A stretch of 64,000 nucleotides of DNA from Artemisia argyi (lineage: Eukaryota; Streptophyta; Magnoliopsida; Asterales; Asteraceae), in the NCBI GenBank assembly GCA_030686995.1, contig CM060709.1, forward strand, positions 13,724,872 to 13,788,871, in the 5' to 3' direction. Every line of letters starts with the position of its first letter. Position 1 is the stretch's first letter. This document shows positions 23,486-36,376 of this stretch, one piece after another. A model generated the notes under the pieces. That model searched no databases, was not told the origin of the DNA, and saw only the letters and a list, made by a program, of their open reading frames with translations. Made by a program: the position numbers and the translations under genes.

Positions 23486-24683
23486 GCCTTGTTCTGTGTT
23501 TTAATAATAACACAGAAGTGAGTCTCTTCTGTGTTATAATAAAACACAGAAGTACATTAAAAATAATATAAAATAATATTAAAATTATCTTGTAACTACT
23601 ATAGATTTTGAGGCTCTGAGCGACAGCACAGCTTAACGGCCATACATGAGAGTTTTGTGTTTTGAGAACACAAAGGAGGAATGTGAAATGTATGTGTGTT
23701 TTTTTTCTTTTTCTAATGAGTGATTATCATGTGAGAAAAGTATGTGATATGATAATGACACGTAAATATGAGATGTAATGGGATGACACACGCAATTGTT
23801 ACCCATACAGATTTAAACACACACATTGATTGAATGTTGAGTATTTAAAACTTAATTATAAGTAGTTGCAAATATTACCCCTCTTGTTTAATATTTGTGT
23901 GGATTTAACCCACTAATTGCAAAGTAGAAAAGATTTGGGTTTGCAAAGTATGATTAGTTAGGGTATATGAGTCGGGTTTGTTAATTGAGTGGTATATAAT
24001 GGATTTCGTTAACGTATACAACACTGTTTATCAATGAAGTTATACAGAGAAAAATTATTAACTATAGGAATGTATAACATGTGTTGCAAACTGGATATTT
24101 ATTGTTTCGGTAGATTCTACACGTGGGTTGCGTATATAAATTTCTAACGGATACCTATTGTTTGTATATTTGGAAGTATAAACCAATAACGCAAGAAACC
24201 ACATTTATTGAAATGATCTTGTTGTTGCCCGTTCATTTTATACATCGTACAATTGATTTTGTCATATAGTAGGACGTAAGGTCCACATACATTTTCAAGT
24301 ACTGTTATTTATCGTTACAATGTCGACTTTAGTTAGTTATCAACAATTATGATTTGGTTTGAAATGAATGCCACATTTTGATTTTGTTCGTTTTTTAATT
24401 AAAATACTTAAATCAATTCTCGTAGAATCAGTAAAGTTGACTTTAACACCATGTCGTCATATATATCTTAACTTCGCAAGGTTGTCCGATAAAGTTACTC
24501 ATTATAAGCATCACTACACTAGTAAATACTGAACAAAAAACCCTTGTATCTTCTGTAACACAAGGTAATTCATCAAAACTCATATAAGGTGAAAAAACTA
24601 CTAATGACACTGTTAAACAACAACAACAATACTCGATCTCTTTAAAGCAGGATATGAGAAGGTAGAATATAGAAATGAATATG

Positions 24684-24685
<2 letters not shown>
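23486..24685 (-). promoter_or_regulatory. PP2C upstream region with two ABRE-like words
   Basis: No gene. Two G-box/ABRE cores occur: minus-strand TACGTGTC at 23764-23757 and CACGTG at 24120-24125 (CACGTGGG on plus), about 0.33 and 0.69 kb before the ATG. Clade A PP2C genes are commonly ABA-induced through such elements, so they are plausible but short sites. Two adjacent hairpin-like repeats sit at 23493-23552. The rest is AT-rich without recognisable structure. Confidence 0.35.

Positions 24686-24716
<31 letters not shown>
24686..24716. repeat. Poly(A) tract
   Basis: An uninterrupted run of about 31 A. It could be the tail of a retroposed sequence whose body was not recognised to its left, or simple low-complexity DNA. 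Confidence 0.6.
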
Positions 24717-24720
<4 letters not shown>

Positions 24721-24735
24721 TAGACAAAACCTTAA

Positions 24736-25373
24736 GGGGTCGTTTGTTTTGTAGCTAGGAATCACAATAAGTATCGGATTCGATATGAGGTTGAATGACA
24801 ATGGATATAAAAAAACAATTGTGGCATTCGTCCAGTTGGTGGGGCTTCATTCTTGAGTCAATAGACTCGGGTTCGAATCTCATCCTTGGCACTTTGCTCT
24901 GAGATAGATACTCACCTCCGCAAAACTTATGGGCTCACTAGAGAGACTTTGTGGATAAGAGCTCAAGAGTTCGAGAGTCTCGGCTCACTCCAATTGGTGC
25001 CCCCACTAAGCCAGGAGAGTTGCCCGGAGCTATTCCTTGTAGGATGGACAATTGCTGATGTCAAAAGACATCTGGGGTCAGTCCCCTCTAATCTACACTT
25101 TTTGTGGACAATTGATATAGAAAAGTGTATGGTTACGACTTACGATTGTTGATGTTTGGATAACAAAATATGGTATAAAAAGATGTATAAATATTTGAAT
25201 TTTGTTGTGAAAAAAATATGGACTCATGAAACGGATTTTATAGACACCAATTTGATAAATAATGAGTCTATTGCTATGATATACTCATTTCATTTATGGA
25301 CCCACTAAACAAACTTTTTTAAGCACCGTAAAACCTATAACTCAATTCTCATATACTCATACTAAACGCACCT
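24736..25373. mobile_element. Tourist-like (PIF/Harbinger) MITE, split by a SINE
   Basis: Left terminus GGTCGTTTGTTTTG and right terminus CATACTAAACGCACC are imperfect inverted repeats of the Tourist type. Both sides are flanked by TAA, the expected 3-bp duplication class. Removing the SINE leaves about 350 bp of AT-rich non-coding sequence. Confidence 0.5.
24822..25107 (+). mobile_element. tRNA-derived SINE
   Basis: Starts TGGCATTCGTCCAGTTGGT, an A-box-like tRNA start, and has a good B box GGTTCGAATCTC near 24870. It ends in CTTTTTGTGG and is flanked by a 7-bp duplication ACAATTG (24815-24821 and 25108-25114). The total of 286 bp fits a plant SINE with a tRNA-related head and unrelated body. 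No protein is expected; the frame at 24886-25152 is incidental. Confidence 0.7.
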
Positions 25374-25985
25374 AAGTTTATTGAAAATTTGATATGTTAA
25401 GCTCTCCTTTACTATATTTACCATCTTCGGGTGCATCTTTATAATTTAACCAACAAAAGGGGCCTTTTCAATAATTTAACATATTATCAAGGACAATATT
25501 TATTTTCTCAATGTGCTGTTGCTCTTCTACACAAGACACGTGTCATTCTATCGTGAAAACAACTGTATACTACAAAAGTACTAATGACATTTCGCCACGT
25601 ATTGTTTTGGGTTGTGTAATCTGTGTACAGCCCTACAGTAAAGTACATGCACCCCACCAATACATGTCATGGCTTCAGGCTTTTGATGTGTAATCAAACA
25701 CGTAATCCTTTGTGATAACAAGATGTTGACTCCTTTGCAAATTTTTCGGTGTTAAAAATATTAGGGTGCGTTTGGTACCTACCCGGTTTTTTTATGATTT
25801 GTAGATTACATATTTGTACACAATGTTTGTTTTGCATTTTTTGGTTTATGAATTTGGTATGGTTACCCGTGGCCTCATACTTTATAAAGACTCACTAGTT
25901 AGCTAAGTTTTCTCTATCCTAATCTAATAATTGAGCCCCACTTTTATTTTGTGAGTGTATCTCTCTTCAGAGGCGTTTTATTTTC
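25374..25985. other. Spacer before the giant MULE
   Basis: No gene seen. TTAGGGTGCGTTTGGTAC at about 25763 looks like the left end of another Tourist-like MITE, but no matching right end is present before the MULE boundary. Confidence 0.4.
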
Positions 25986-27920
25986 AATACCCAAAAACTC
26001 TCACATACCAATGGACCAATCAGAAGCCTCTATTTAAAAAAACAGTTTTTAATAATAAAAAACACGGAGGGACCAAAATTGCCAATTCCCCAAACTTATC
26101 CCCATCTACCTACCCCTGACCCGTCACTTTTCACACAATTCAAACACACACATTTCCATTTTCTCTCTCTAACCGCAATTACTAACTGCCACAAAAACTC
26201 AAAATTAACCGTTAAAATCATCGATAAAACACAAAAATGGAAGAATCATCGAGTGAACAAGCAGATAAAGGAAAAAAAACCGGTTCAAAATGAACCTAAT
26301 GAGTCTCGAGATGAAGGTACGATGTTTCCGACTAATTATTTACTAGTTTTATTAGTATCTCTAGTGATTTTGTACTTATTTATGAATATTATTGATACTT
26401 ATGAATATTTTTGTGAATTTTATGTTGATTTTTGATGTGGTACTGTGATGCATGTGATGAATATGAACTTATTTGACTTTTATAAAATACTATTTAATTA
26501 GATCTTACAGTTTTTTATGAATTTGTAGAGAGATTGTTATAATAATGTGTTGAATATAGTGATTTTCTTCAGTTTTTTGTTGAATATCACTTGTGATACA
26601 ACATATGTGATGATGATGTAGTGGCTTACTTCAAAATATAGTAATATATCATCAGTGATAAAACAGTTGTAGTTGCTTTGTTCAATTTTTGGTAGTATAA
26701 CATATTTTAAAAAATTTTGGTAGTATATCACCAGTGATAAAACAGTTGTAGTTGATAACAAAAGTTGTAGTGGTTTTATTCATATTTTAGCAGCAGAAAA
26801 TATGTCCTGATGATGAATAGATGTAGATACTTACATAAGTTAATGATAGTATATCACCAGTGATAAAACAGTTGTAATGGCTTACATAAGTTTTTGGTAG
26901 AATAAAATCTGTGATGAAAAATATTTGAATGTAGTTTTATTCAGAATTTGTAGTATATCACCTGTGATAATCATAACTTGTACTGATAACTAGTATATAT
27001 GATGAGAAACTAAATTTGTGCTTTTTGAAAAAAATGTAGAGAATGAAATCTTTGGAGAACTGTCCGCGATACAAGCTTTAAACGGTTAGTTTATCTTAAT
27101 AAAGCTTTACAAAAAAAAATGCATACATTGTATTAAATATCTAAAAAAAAATGCAGTTCTGAAGACAAGTGACTTTTTGCAATTATCACCAGAGATTGAA
27201 AAAAGTAAAGGTATATTGTAAGATATAAGTTTGCATACTTTTAGAAGAATCAACTGTGATAAAAACCTGAATGTATGTGTTGTACTTTATTTTGACATTT
27301 ATCTCTGTATATCACCTGTGATACATACACATTTGGCAAAATGTGTGTATAATTGCAGTAGAATGTCATAAATAATATGACGCAGACACATTCAGAGTTT
27401 ATATATCACATTTATCGTATTCAAAAAACTTATTTGGAATTTGTTTTATGCAGGTATAACAAAGAAACAAACCCCTAAAAAGAAAATTCGAATCACCATA
27501 AAAAAAAGACATGGAAACAACTGAAACAACAACAACATCACAACAATTAGCACCAACCACATCAACAACCACGTCATCACCAATGACAAGGTCAACGGCA
27601 AGAAAATCAACAAGCACACCAACAAAAACAAAACCAAAGCCAGCAATACTCGTTACACCAATAAGTCAAAGGTCACCTGCAAAAACACCAACACCTGAAA
27701 CAACACCAACACAAACACCACCAACAAATAAAGGTTCAACTCAGTTATCACCAATGATATCACCAGTGATGTTACCAACACCTGAAGGAATACCTAACAT
27801 ATCACCAGTGATACAACAAACATCAACAGCAATTGTTGTTGCAAATATGGGAGATGAAGAAGAAGAGACAGAGACTTCAAAAAACAAGAAAAAAGGGTCA
27901 GTGCACAAGGTTGAAAAGAC

Positions 27921-30900
27921 TGTAACACCCCGAAAAATGGACTGAAACAGCGGAAGTCTAATCGGGGTATTACTTCATAGAAACATAGCCATAATCATAG
28001 AGAACGACATAAAAGTGTCGTTTTGAGAAAATTCGTTATCATTCATCAAACATAAAATCAGAGTTACCATAACGGTTTAATGAGTTTAGAAATACATAAG
28101 GAAAATGTTTTGAATCAAAATGAATGATAACAATTTTAAGTGAACCCCAAGGGTGCCCTGCTCCACTCCGTGCCATAGATGCAAGTTAATTACCTGAGAT
28201 AAAACATGCTAAAAGAGTCAACACAAAGGTTGAGTGAATCCACAGTGTTTAAGTTATTATAGTTGAACACAAGTCAAATCGTTATGGAAACAGTAACATC
28301 GTAATGTAAGATATTGCACTAAGCCTCATGACACGCAAACCTTAACGTCGTTATGCAGCCATAAGAAATATAAAGTAACTTATGGGATAGAAGCCTACAT
28401 ATAATAGTATGATGTAGGTGATAGGGCCCTCGGGTAATAGGAGTTTGCCAATTTCCTAGTAGTTCTCAAATAAAGTGCATTTGACTATCAATCCGGCTAG
28501 CACGAAAGCTATCTATCCGGCTAGCACAAATGGGCTGTCAATTTCCAATAGATCTATTCACTATATTCGCGTTCACTCGCAAGTGATTAATGGGTCATGA
28601 TATGAGGGACTTTTGGCAGAAACAGTAACTCAGGCAATATCAATCAGGATAGCATACAGAAAAATACTTGTGTTCTGGTTTAAAGCATGTATCTCCCCAC
28701 GGGTTTGAAAACATAGTAAAATGTGGGACTATGAACTCACCTTCGTAGTAGTAGTCCGAAATGCAATAGAGTCAAGTAATAGATGGTAGCTCCGACGCGT
28801 GACCTAGATAAGTATGGCATAGTTTAGTTTCATAGTTCTAATTTAGTATTTTGAAGAGCGTAGATACGTTTCAAAACAATATTGTTGTTGTTGCTTGTGT
28901 GGCGGAGATTAGATTTTGATAGTATTTTGTAATTATTGGCTCGAGGAAGTGTACACACATGCAAAAAGACAGGGACCGAATAGTGAAAACATAAACCTAC
29001 TTGGTTTATGACGACCTAAAAACGAGATGTCAGACAAGTGACGAAAAGTGAAGTTAGGTTTGAAGACGTTGTTTTAGTATATAGTTATATATAATAACGA
29101 AAACGTATATAGGTTTTAATACATTAGTTTTACTAAAATTATTTGTATTTAAGATTATTTAAAAATTTATATGCGTAAGAGTTTTTAAAGAATCGTTCAT
29201 GCTTTAAGTATATAATAGGTGTCAATATAATTTCCATTTAATGTTCTATAAAATATTGACTAATGAATTATTTAGTCAAGTCTTTAGTAAAATTTATATG
29301 ATCGTTGTAGCTTTTTATTTACTAGTATTATTTAGGGTTGAACGAAGAAATTATTTTAGGAAATAAAGCTTGGCTATAAAGTGAATATGTAATATTTGAA
29401 AATAATATTTAGTAGTTTAAAGTTTATAAAATTTTAATTTATGGTTTTAGATTTATATGCAAAAACAAGTTTAGTTATGATAGTTAGTAAATTTAATTTA
29501 TGTCGTGTCGTTAGAGACGGTCGAGTAAAGATTAATGAGTCGTGATCGTAGAGTATAGCAAATGGGTCGGGACGTATCGTGGAAGTTGGAAGGTCGACTG
29601 GCGCATGGTAGTTATAACTTTCGCTAAATTGTGACATAAACCAAAACCTTAAATGAGTTGGGCTCGGTATGGGCTGCAGCTCGGGCTTGGCCCACTCCTT
29701 CCTTCGACGCACAACAGAACACCAAAACACAAACACATGGAGGTTTACTTTTACACCAATATTTAGCACAACAAAAGCAGCAACAATATTTTTTTAACTA
29801 ACGACTAAATCGGCCGGGTACAACCCGACTTGGTCACTTGACTCAACACCATCGCTATGATCAACTCGACCCAAGAATGAAACAAGAACGAGCAACAAGT
29901 AAGACCAAGGGTTTCACCACTGTTTCGATCACAATGGGTTCAGCCCGTAATCAAAACCAAACGCAACCAATAGTCAAGCAAAGAAGAACAAGGAGGAAAA
30001 GGTATCCGCTTATTTGACAGTGGGTCGAATACCAAACAAAAAAAAAAGAACCACAACTTGGTAAGTTTCTGCTAATAAGCCAAAAGATAAGCAATAACAT
30101 AAGCACTTCCAATACCCGAGCCATTAATAAGTTACGTTTTAACTTGTTTATCGATTTTCACACAAGCTTAAAAACAAACAAGAGCTGAGCAGGAAATAAA
30201 CATGTATCGATTTGGTATAAAACAACATTACATCAACTAAACAATAACAAAAGTATGTGATCTTACAAATCGATTGGATGCGAAATAGAAACAAGGTTTT
30301 GAACACGGGTTCACCACAAGCGATCCACACACCCCCTTCAATTTCACGCCGGCTTCTTATCAAGTTTCCCTTCACTATTTTTCTTTGTTGATTTCTAGGA
30401 TGTGTGGAACCCTTATGGAAACCCATGGTATTAAAAGGAAGAATTTAGGAAAGGTATCAACTCTCTTTTTGGTGCTTGGAAATCGAGACCCACCCTCGTG
30501 AAGCATAACTCAAATCAATCACCAAATCCAACGGATTGTTGACCCAGGGCACGAGTTTGAAGGCAGTGACTTTAGGATTAGTACCTAGGGTTTAGATTCT
30601 CCCTAGTATTCACGAGTTTGGAGAAGAGGTGGAGTGTGGTTTGGGTATTCTTGTGTGAAAGGGAAAGGAAGGGATTGATATACACAAGAATGGTATGATG
30701 GGGATTTCAAGGGTATGAAGGATGTGTTTCATTTTCCACTTTGGGTGGCTTGGTTTTTGAGGTGCGGCTCGTGGGAGGAGGGAGGAGCAGAAAGCTTGTT
30801 TTTGGGGAGAAGAAAAAGAGGGTAGCAGGTAAAAGAAAAGGTGGGTAAAAGAAAGTGAGTAAAATAGGAGGTGGGTTGGCTGGTATATCCACACATGTTT

Positions 30901-31349
30901 CTTTTTGGCAAACCCCCAAGTGTTACCTTTTATTTTATTTTCAAAATTATTATTATCATTATTGTGATTTGTATTTATCCTTGTGTAGCTTTGTAAGATG
31001 TAAATAAAAATAGGCAAGGTAGAGAGTAGTGTTCTTGGGTAGTTTAGTATGGTTTTGAGCAGGAGTTAAACAAATTTTGGTACGTTTGTATTTAAGCCTA
31101 TGCCATACAATCGCGGTGTCGGTACACACGTAGATTTTAAATGAATGAAATGTGAGTTCACAATGTTGATCGTAAAATAAAATATATATCGTTGTTGCTT
31201 TAGATGTTAATGCAAGAGTTAAATTACGAGAGTAAATAAAACAATTAAATAAGAGGAATTTTTCATCGGTCTATAAAGAAATAAATAACTCGAATTTTTT
31301 TCGGGTTCTTACAGAAAATTAGTAAATGGGAAAATGTCGGGTTATTACA
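27921..31349 (-). repeat. 3' LTR of the Tekay-type element
   Basis: 3429 bp, TG...CA. Short open frames within it (for example 29434-29769, 30610-31017) recur in the other LTR and resemble no known protein; they are not called as genes. Confidence 0.93.
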
Positions 31350-31362
31350 GTACCTACCCCTA
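31350..31362 (-). other. Polypurine tract of the Tekay-type element
   Basis: Minus-strand TAGGGGTAGGTAC ends exactly where the 3' LTR begins (TGTAATAACC). Confidence 0.75.
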
Positions 31363-31386
31363 ATTCTGAATTCCGTCCCGGAATTC

Positions 31387-34300
31387 TTAGTCCGTGGTAG
31401 TGGTCGGGGTTGTCTCGGCGAAAAGGTGTGGGTATTTAACACGAATTTGGTCTTCACGTTCCCATGTGTATTCCGGTCCTCTATTAGAGTTCCATCTAAC
31501 CTTGACGATAGGGATACGGCTTTGTTTTAGTTGTTTCACATCTCGGTCCATAATTTCCACTGGTTCCTCTATAAAGTTGAGTTTTTCGTCAAGTCGAAGT
31601 CCTTTGAATGGGATGACGAGAGTTTCATCCGATAGACATTTCCTCAAATTTGACACGTGAAAGGTATTATGCACCCTACTGAGCTCCTCAGGGAGTTCAA
31701 GTTTGTACGCTACTGGACCGACTCTTTCCAGTATCTTGAATGGTCCGACGTATCTAGGGTTGAGCTTCCCACGTTTTCCAAACCTAATCATTCCTTTCCA
31801 AGGGGATACCTTTAGCAGAACCTTATCCCCAACTTGAAATTCCATAGGCTTTCGCCTCACATCAGCATAGCTCTTTTGACGATCCCGGGCAGCCTGCAAG
31901 CGCTGCCTGATCTGTACAATCTTCTCGGTGGTTTCATGAATAAGTTCGGGCCCTGAGAGTTGAACATCTCCAACTTCTGCCCAACACACGGGTGATCGGC
32001 ACTTTCGTCCATAAAGTGCTTCAAATGGTGCAGCCTTGATGCTAGCGTGATAGCTGTTATTGTAGGAGAACTCTGCCAATGGTAAATGTTTATCCCATCC
32101 TTTCCCAAAATCGATCACACATGCCCGTAGCATGTCTTCCAAGGTCTGGATGGTTCTTTCACTCTGCCCATCAGTCTGCGGATGATACGCGGTGCTCATA
32201 TCCAATCGAGTACCTAAGGCTTTTTGCAAGGACTGCCAAAAGTGTGATGTGAAACGACTATCTCGATCTGAGATAATGGAAATTGGCACACCATGTCGCG
32301 AGACTATTTCCTTCACATATAATCGTGCCAAAATTTCCATGTCGTCAGTTTCTTTAATTGGTAAGAAGTGGGCGGACTTGGTAAGACGGTCCACAATGAC
32401 CCATATGGTGTCGTATCCTCCTGACGTCTTAGGTAGTTTTGTGATGAAATCCATTGTGATTCTTTCCCATTTCCACATTGGAAGTTCGGGTTGTATCAAT
32501 AGGCCGGACGGTTTTTGGTGCTCAGTCTTTACCCTTGAGCACGTCAGACATTTCCCGACATATTCGGCGATGTCAGCCTTCATGTTAGGCCACCAATAAA
32601 GTTTCTTGAGATCCTGGTACATTTTGTCCGAACCCGGGTGAATGGAGTATTTAGACTTATGAGATTCGTGCATGATAAGGTCACGAATCCTTCCATAGAG
32701 TGGAATCCAGCTTCGGTCCTTGAAGCATAACCTCCCGTCTGATTTCTTTATGAAACCATTCTCACTCTCAGGCATACCATAGATCTTCTCCTTGGGTCTA
32801 TTTTCTTCTTTGAGGGCTTCAGTCTGAGCTTCTATGATTTTTGATGGTAACGGTGACTTGATTGTCATTCCCAAAGAGCGGACTCTAAGGGGTCTGATTC
32901 GCTCCTTTCGACTTAAGGCATCGGCTACGACATTTGCCTTCCCAGGGTGATAGCGAATCTCACAATCGTAGTCACTGAGTAACTCCAACCATCGGCGTTG
33001 TCTCATGTTCAATTCCTTCTGATCTAGAATGTGTTGGAGACTCTTATGATCCGTGTACACCGTACACTTGGTGCCATATAAGTAATGCCTCCACATTTTA
33101 AGAGCAAATACCACTGCTCCAAGTTCCAGATCATGGGTGGTGTAGTTCTTCTCGTGAGTTTTGAGCTGTCGGGAAGCATACGCGATCACTTTACTCCTTT
33201 GCATTAATACGGCGCCCAAGCCCTGGTACGATGCATCGCAGTACACTACGAAGTCTTCACTTCCTTCCGGTAGTGCTAAGATTGGAGCTTCACAAAGCTT
33301 TTGTTTCAAGAGTTGGAATGACGACTCTTGCTTCTCTCCCCAGTCAAACTTCTTCTTCTTTTGAGTTAGTTCTGTCAAAGGTTTGGCAATCTTTGAGAAA
33401 CCTTCGATAAATCTCCGGTAGTACCCAGCAAGACCTAAGAATTGACGGATCTCCGTAGGACTTGTAGGAGACGCCCAATTCCGAACAGCTTCAACTTTTG
33501 CGGGGTCTACATGAATTCCTTTACTGTCGATTACGTGCCCCAAGAATTGTACTTTCTCAATCCAAAACTCACACTTGGAGAATTTTGCATACAACTTCTC
33601 CTCTTTGAGTAATCCTAGAAGGATCTTCAAATGTTCCGCGTGCTCCTTTTTGCTTCGGGAGTAAATGAGGATATCATCAATGAATACAATTACAAACTTG
33701 TCCAAGTAGGGTTTGCACACTCAGTTCATCAGGTCCATGAACACTGCTGGTGCGTTAGTTAAACCGAAGGGCATCACTTGGAATTCGTAGTGACCATATC
33801 GTGTCCTGAAAGCTGTCTTGGGGATGTCTTCTTCCCTAACCCTCAGCTGATGATACCCAGACCTTAGATCAATCTTCGAGTAAACGCTCGATCCTTGCAG
33901 CTGGTCAAACAAGTCGTCGATCCTGGGCAATGGATATCGATTCTTTACAGTAAGTTTATTCAACTCACGATAGTCAATACACATTCGGAAAGATCCATCT
34001 TTCTTCTTGACGAACAACACCGGAGCTCCCCAAGGTGAAGAACTTGGCCGAATGAACCCTTTCTCCGACAACTCTTGCAATTGTTCAGACAATTCTTTCA
34101 TCTCCGATGGTGCCAACCTATATGGTGCTCTTGCCACTGGCGCGGCTCCTGGTATTAAGTCAATCTGGAATTCCACCTGACGAACTGGGGGAAGACCAGG
34201 CAACTCCTCAGGAAATACCTCAAGGAAATCCCTTACTATCGGTACATCTTCAGGGCGTTTCTCTCCCGACTTCTTTTCTGTCACCTGTGCCAAAAAGGCG

Positions 34301-35958
34301 TGACATCCTCTATCGATATACTTTACCGTCTTGACGAAGGATATGATGTTGAGACGCGTTTTACTATGTTCGCTGTGAACGATTAGAGTGCTACCTTGAA
34401 ACGGAATGTGGACGGCCTTCTCGTCACAAATGATTCTAGCATGGTTCTTAGATAACCAATCCATTCCTATGACTACATCGAAACTACCCAGCTTAACAGG
34501 CATAAGATCGATTTCGAAGGGCTGGTCAAGTAAGAGTAAGGTACAACCTCGTACTATGGTATTAGTGCTTTCAAGTTCCCCGTTGGCTAATTCGATTTCG
34601 TAAGTAGTGTCTAACTGGGTTGGGGCGCGGTTAAGTAGAGATGCAAATGCAATGGAAACGAAACTTCTATCGGCTCCAGAATCAAATAAAACTTTAGCAA
34701 GATGGTTGTTAAGTGGAAACGTACCCGTGACTATGTCTGGGCCTTGCTGGTCATTCCCTTCTCCCATCACGTAAGCTCGCCCACGAGCCTTGTTGTTCTG
34801 GTTGGCATTCTGTTTTGGACACTGGTTCCTGTAGTGTCCCTTCTCACCACATCCATGGCACACCACAGTCACTGGTTGCAAGTTGGCGCCAGTGGCCTTA
34901 CAGTCTCGGGTTTGGTGCCCAGTTCGCTGACATCTCCCACACCTAGCGTAACAAGGTCCATTGTGATGTAGTCTGCATCGGTTACACATAGGAGCGAGTC
35001 CAGCATAGCCTTGGGTTCCAGTGGGTGCGGCAACATAAGCCCTGGCGGCTTCTCGCCGGCGATTCTGTTGGTTGTGGTGATGGTTTCGGTTTTGTTGATA
35101 GTTCTGGTTGTGGTAGCGGTTGTTATTGTTGTTGTTATGGGGAAAGTGGTTGTTGTGAGGGTTGGGGTTGTGAGAGTTGTGGTTGTTTCTTCGGTCATCA
35201 AATTTCCGCTTTTGATTGTTGTTGCCGAGGGTTTGGTTATGCTTAATCTCTCTTTCCAACAGTCTCTGAGCGAGTTCCATAGCCTCTTCCAGTGTTTGAG
35301 GTTTGGAAGCAGTGACATTCCCTTCTATGCTCCTAGGCAGACCCTCCACATACCTTTCCAGTAATTTCTTAAGGTTTGGCACTTTGGTGGGGCACAACAC
35401 AGCTAATTCCTGAAACCGTCGATCATAGGTTTTGATATCAACCCCTTTTACCACCAAACGGTCAAACTCATCCTCCAGTTTTCTGATCTCTGTGCGAGTG
35501 CAGTACTTCCTTAACATCCTTTGCTTGAAGTCAGCCCAAGTGATTTGGTGAGCTTCCTCTATGCCCATGTTTTGTGCAGTAGTGTTCCACCAGGACAAAG
35601 CGTCTTCTAGTAGGGTACCAGTAGCAAATGAGACCCTGTTTTCATTAGAGCACCCGCTTCGTGAGAACACTGTTTCAGAGCGCTCGAACCAACGAGCAAG
35701 TTCAGATACTCCTTCAGTCCCTTTGAAGTATGTAGGCTTGCAAGCCATAAAATCCTTGTAGGTACACTTGCGTGCCCCTGAAGTTTCGCCCTCTCCATTT
35801 GGCCTGTTCGTACTGCTGGAACGTGCCATGGCCGCAGCCTGTTCTCCCAATGCAGCTGCAATACCGTCAGCAATCAACTTTTGAACTGCAGCGGGAGTCA
35901 TAGGAGTTGTGGGGGTTGCAGGGGTTGTTGCTGTTGTTGCCTTCTTACGAGGAGCCAT
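31387..35958 (-). pseudogene. Gypsy gag-pol polyprotein with one in-frame stop in RT
   Basis: One minus-strand frame from ATG at 35958 to the stop at 31387, open except for a single TGA at 33723-33721. Domains in order: basic/Thr-Pro-rich N-terminus, retrotransposon gag ([20 protein letters not shown] onward), Asn/His-rich linker, zinc knuckles ([14 protein letters not shown] and [14 protein letters not shown]), protease [11 protein letters not shown] ([31 protein letters not shown]), RNase H ([12 protein letters not shown]), integrase (HPGSDKM...CLTCSR, then [16 protein letters not shown] and [10 protein letters not shown]) and a chromodomain-like tail ([17 protein letters not shown]). The stop lies between PFGLTNAP and FIDDIL and equals a CGA-to-TGA change. 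RT would be truncated before its catalytic Asp pair, so this copy is inactive unless the stop is read through. Confidence 0.95.
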
Positions 35959-36376
35959 TCTTCAAAAAAAATCACAATACACACTTGAGAATTTGGTACC
36001 AAGATTAACACAATATAAAGAAATATTAAAATCAATCCCATAACAGTTGAGGTTATAATGCTATTCAACCATACAATGAGTACATCATCACCAACACAAC
36101 CATATCAATCATAATAAGTATCACGACATGCTTGAAAAGAAATATAATTTCACAACACACATGACATTCATAATGAGTCACAACATGGTGGTACATGAGA
36201 GTAATCATAACATAAGATCAAATACTAGAACAACATAAATCAATATCCATACAATACAATCATAACCAACACGAGGTTTTAATAATCTGATACATTGTTC
36301 AAATAACAAAATACAACATTATTAATGCCACATAGGGCAAGCTAGATGTCTCTGCATGCAGTGATATGTCATAGAT
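35959..36376 (-). other. Spacer between extra ORF and gag of the Tekay-type element
   Basis: About 420 bp of AT-rich non-coding sequence. No splice or ribosome-entry feature can be assigned. Confidence 0.5.

Noticed and set aside
24822..24895. A tRNA gene
   Set aside because: Only A- and B-box similarity; no acceptor stem or anticodon arm could be paired, and a flanking duplication supports a SINE.
25763..25780. A complete Tourist-like MITE
   Set aside because: Only a left terminus was found; no inverted right end before the MULE.
29434..31017. Open frames inside the gypsy LTRs, repeated at 39550-41132
   Set aside because: They lie in LTRs, exist twice only because the LTRs are identical, and show no protein family features.
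34869..35364. Val- or Thr-rich frames opposite or beside gag
   Set aside because: Shadows of the Asn/His-rich linker of gag in other frames.
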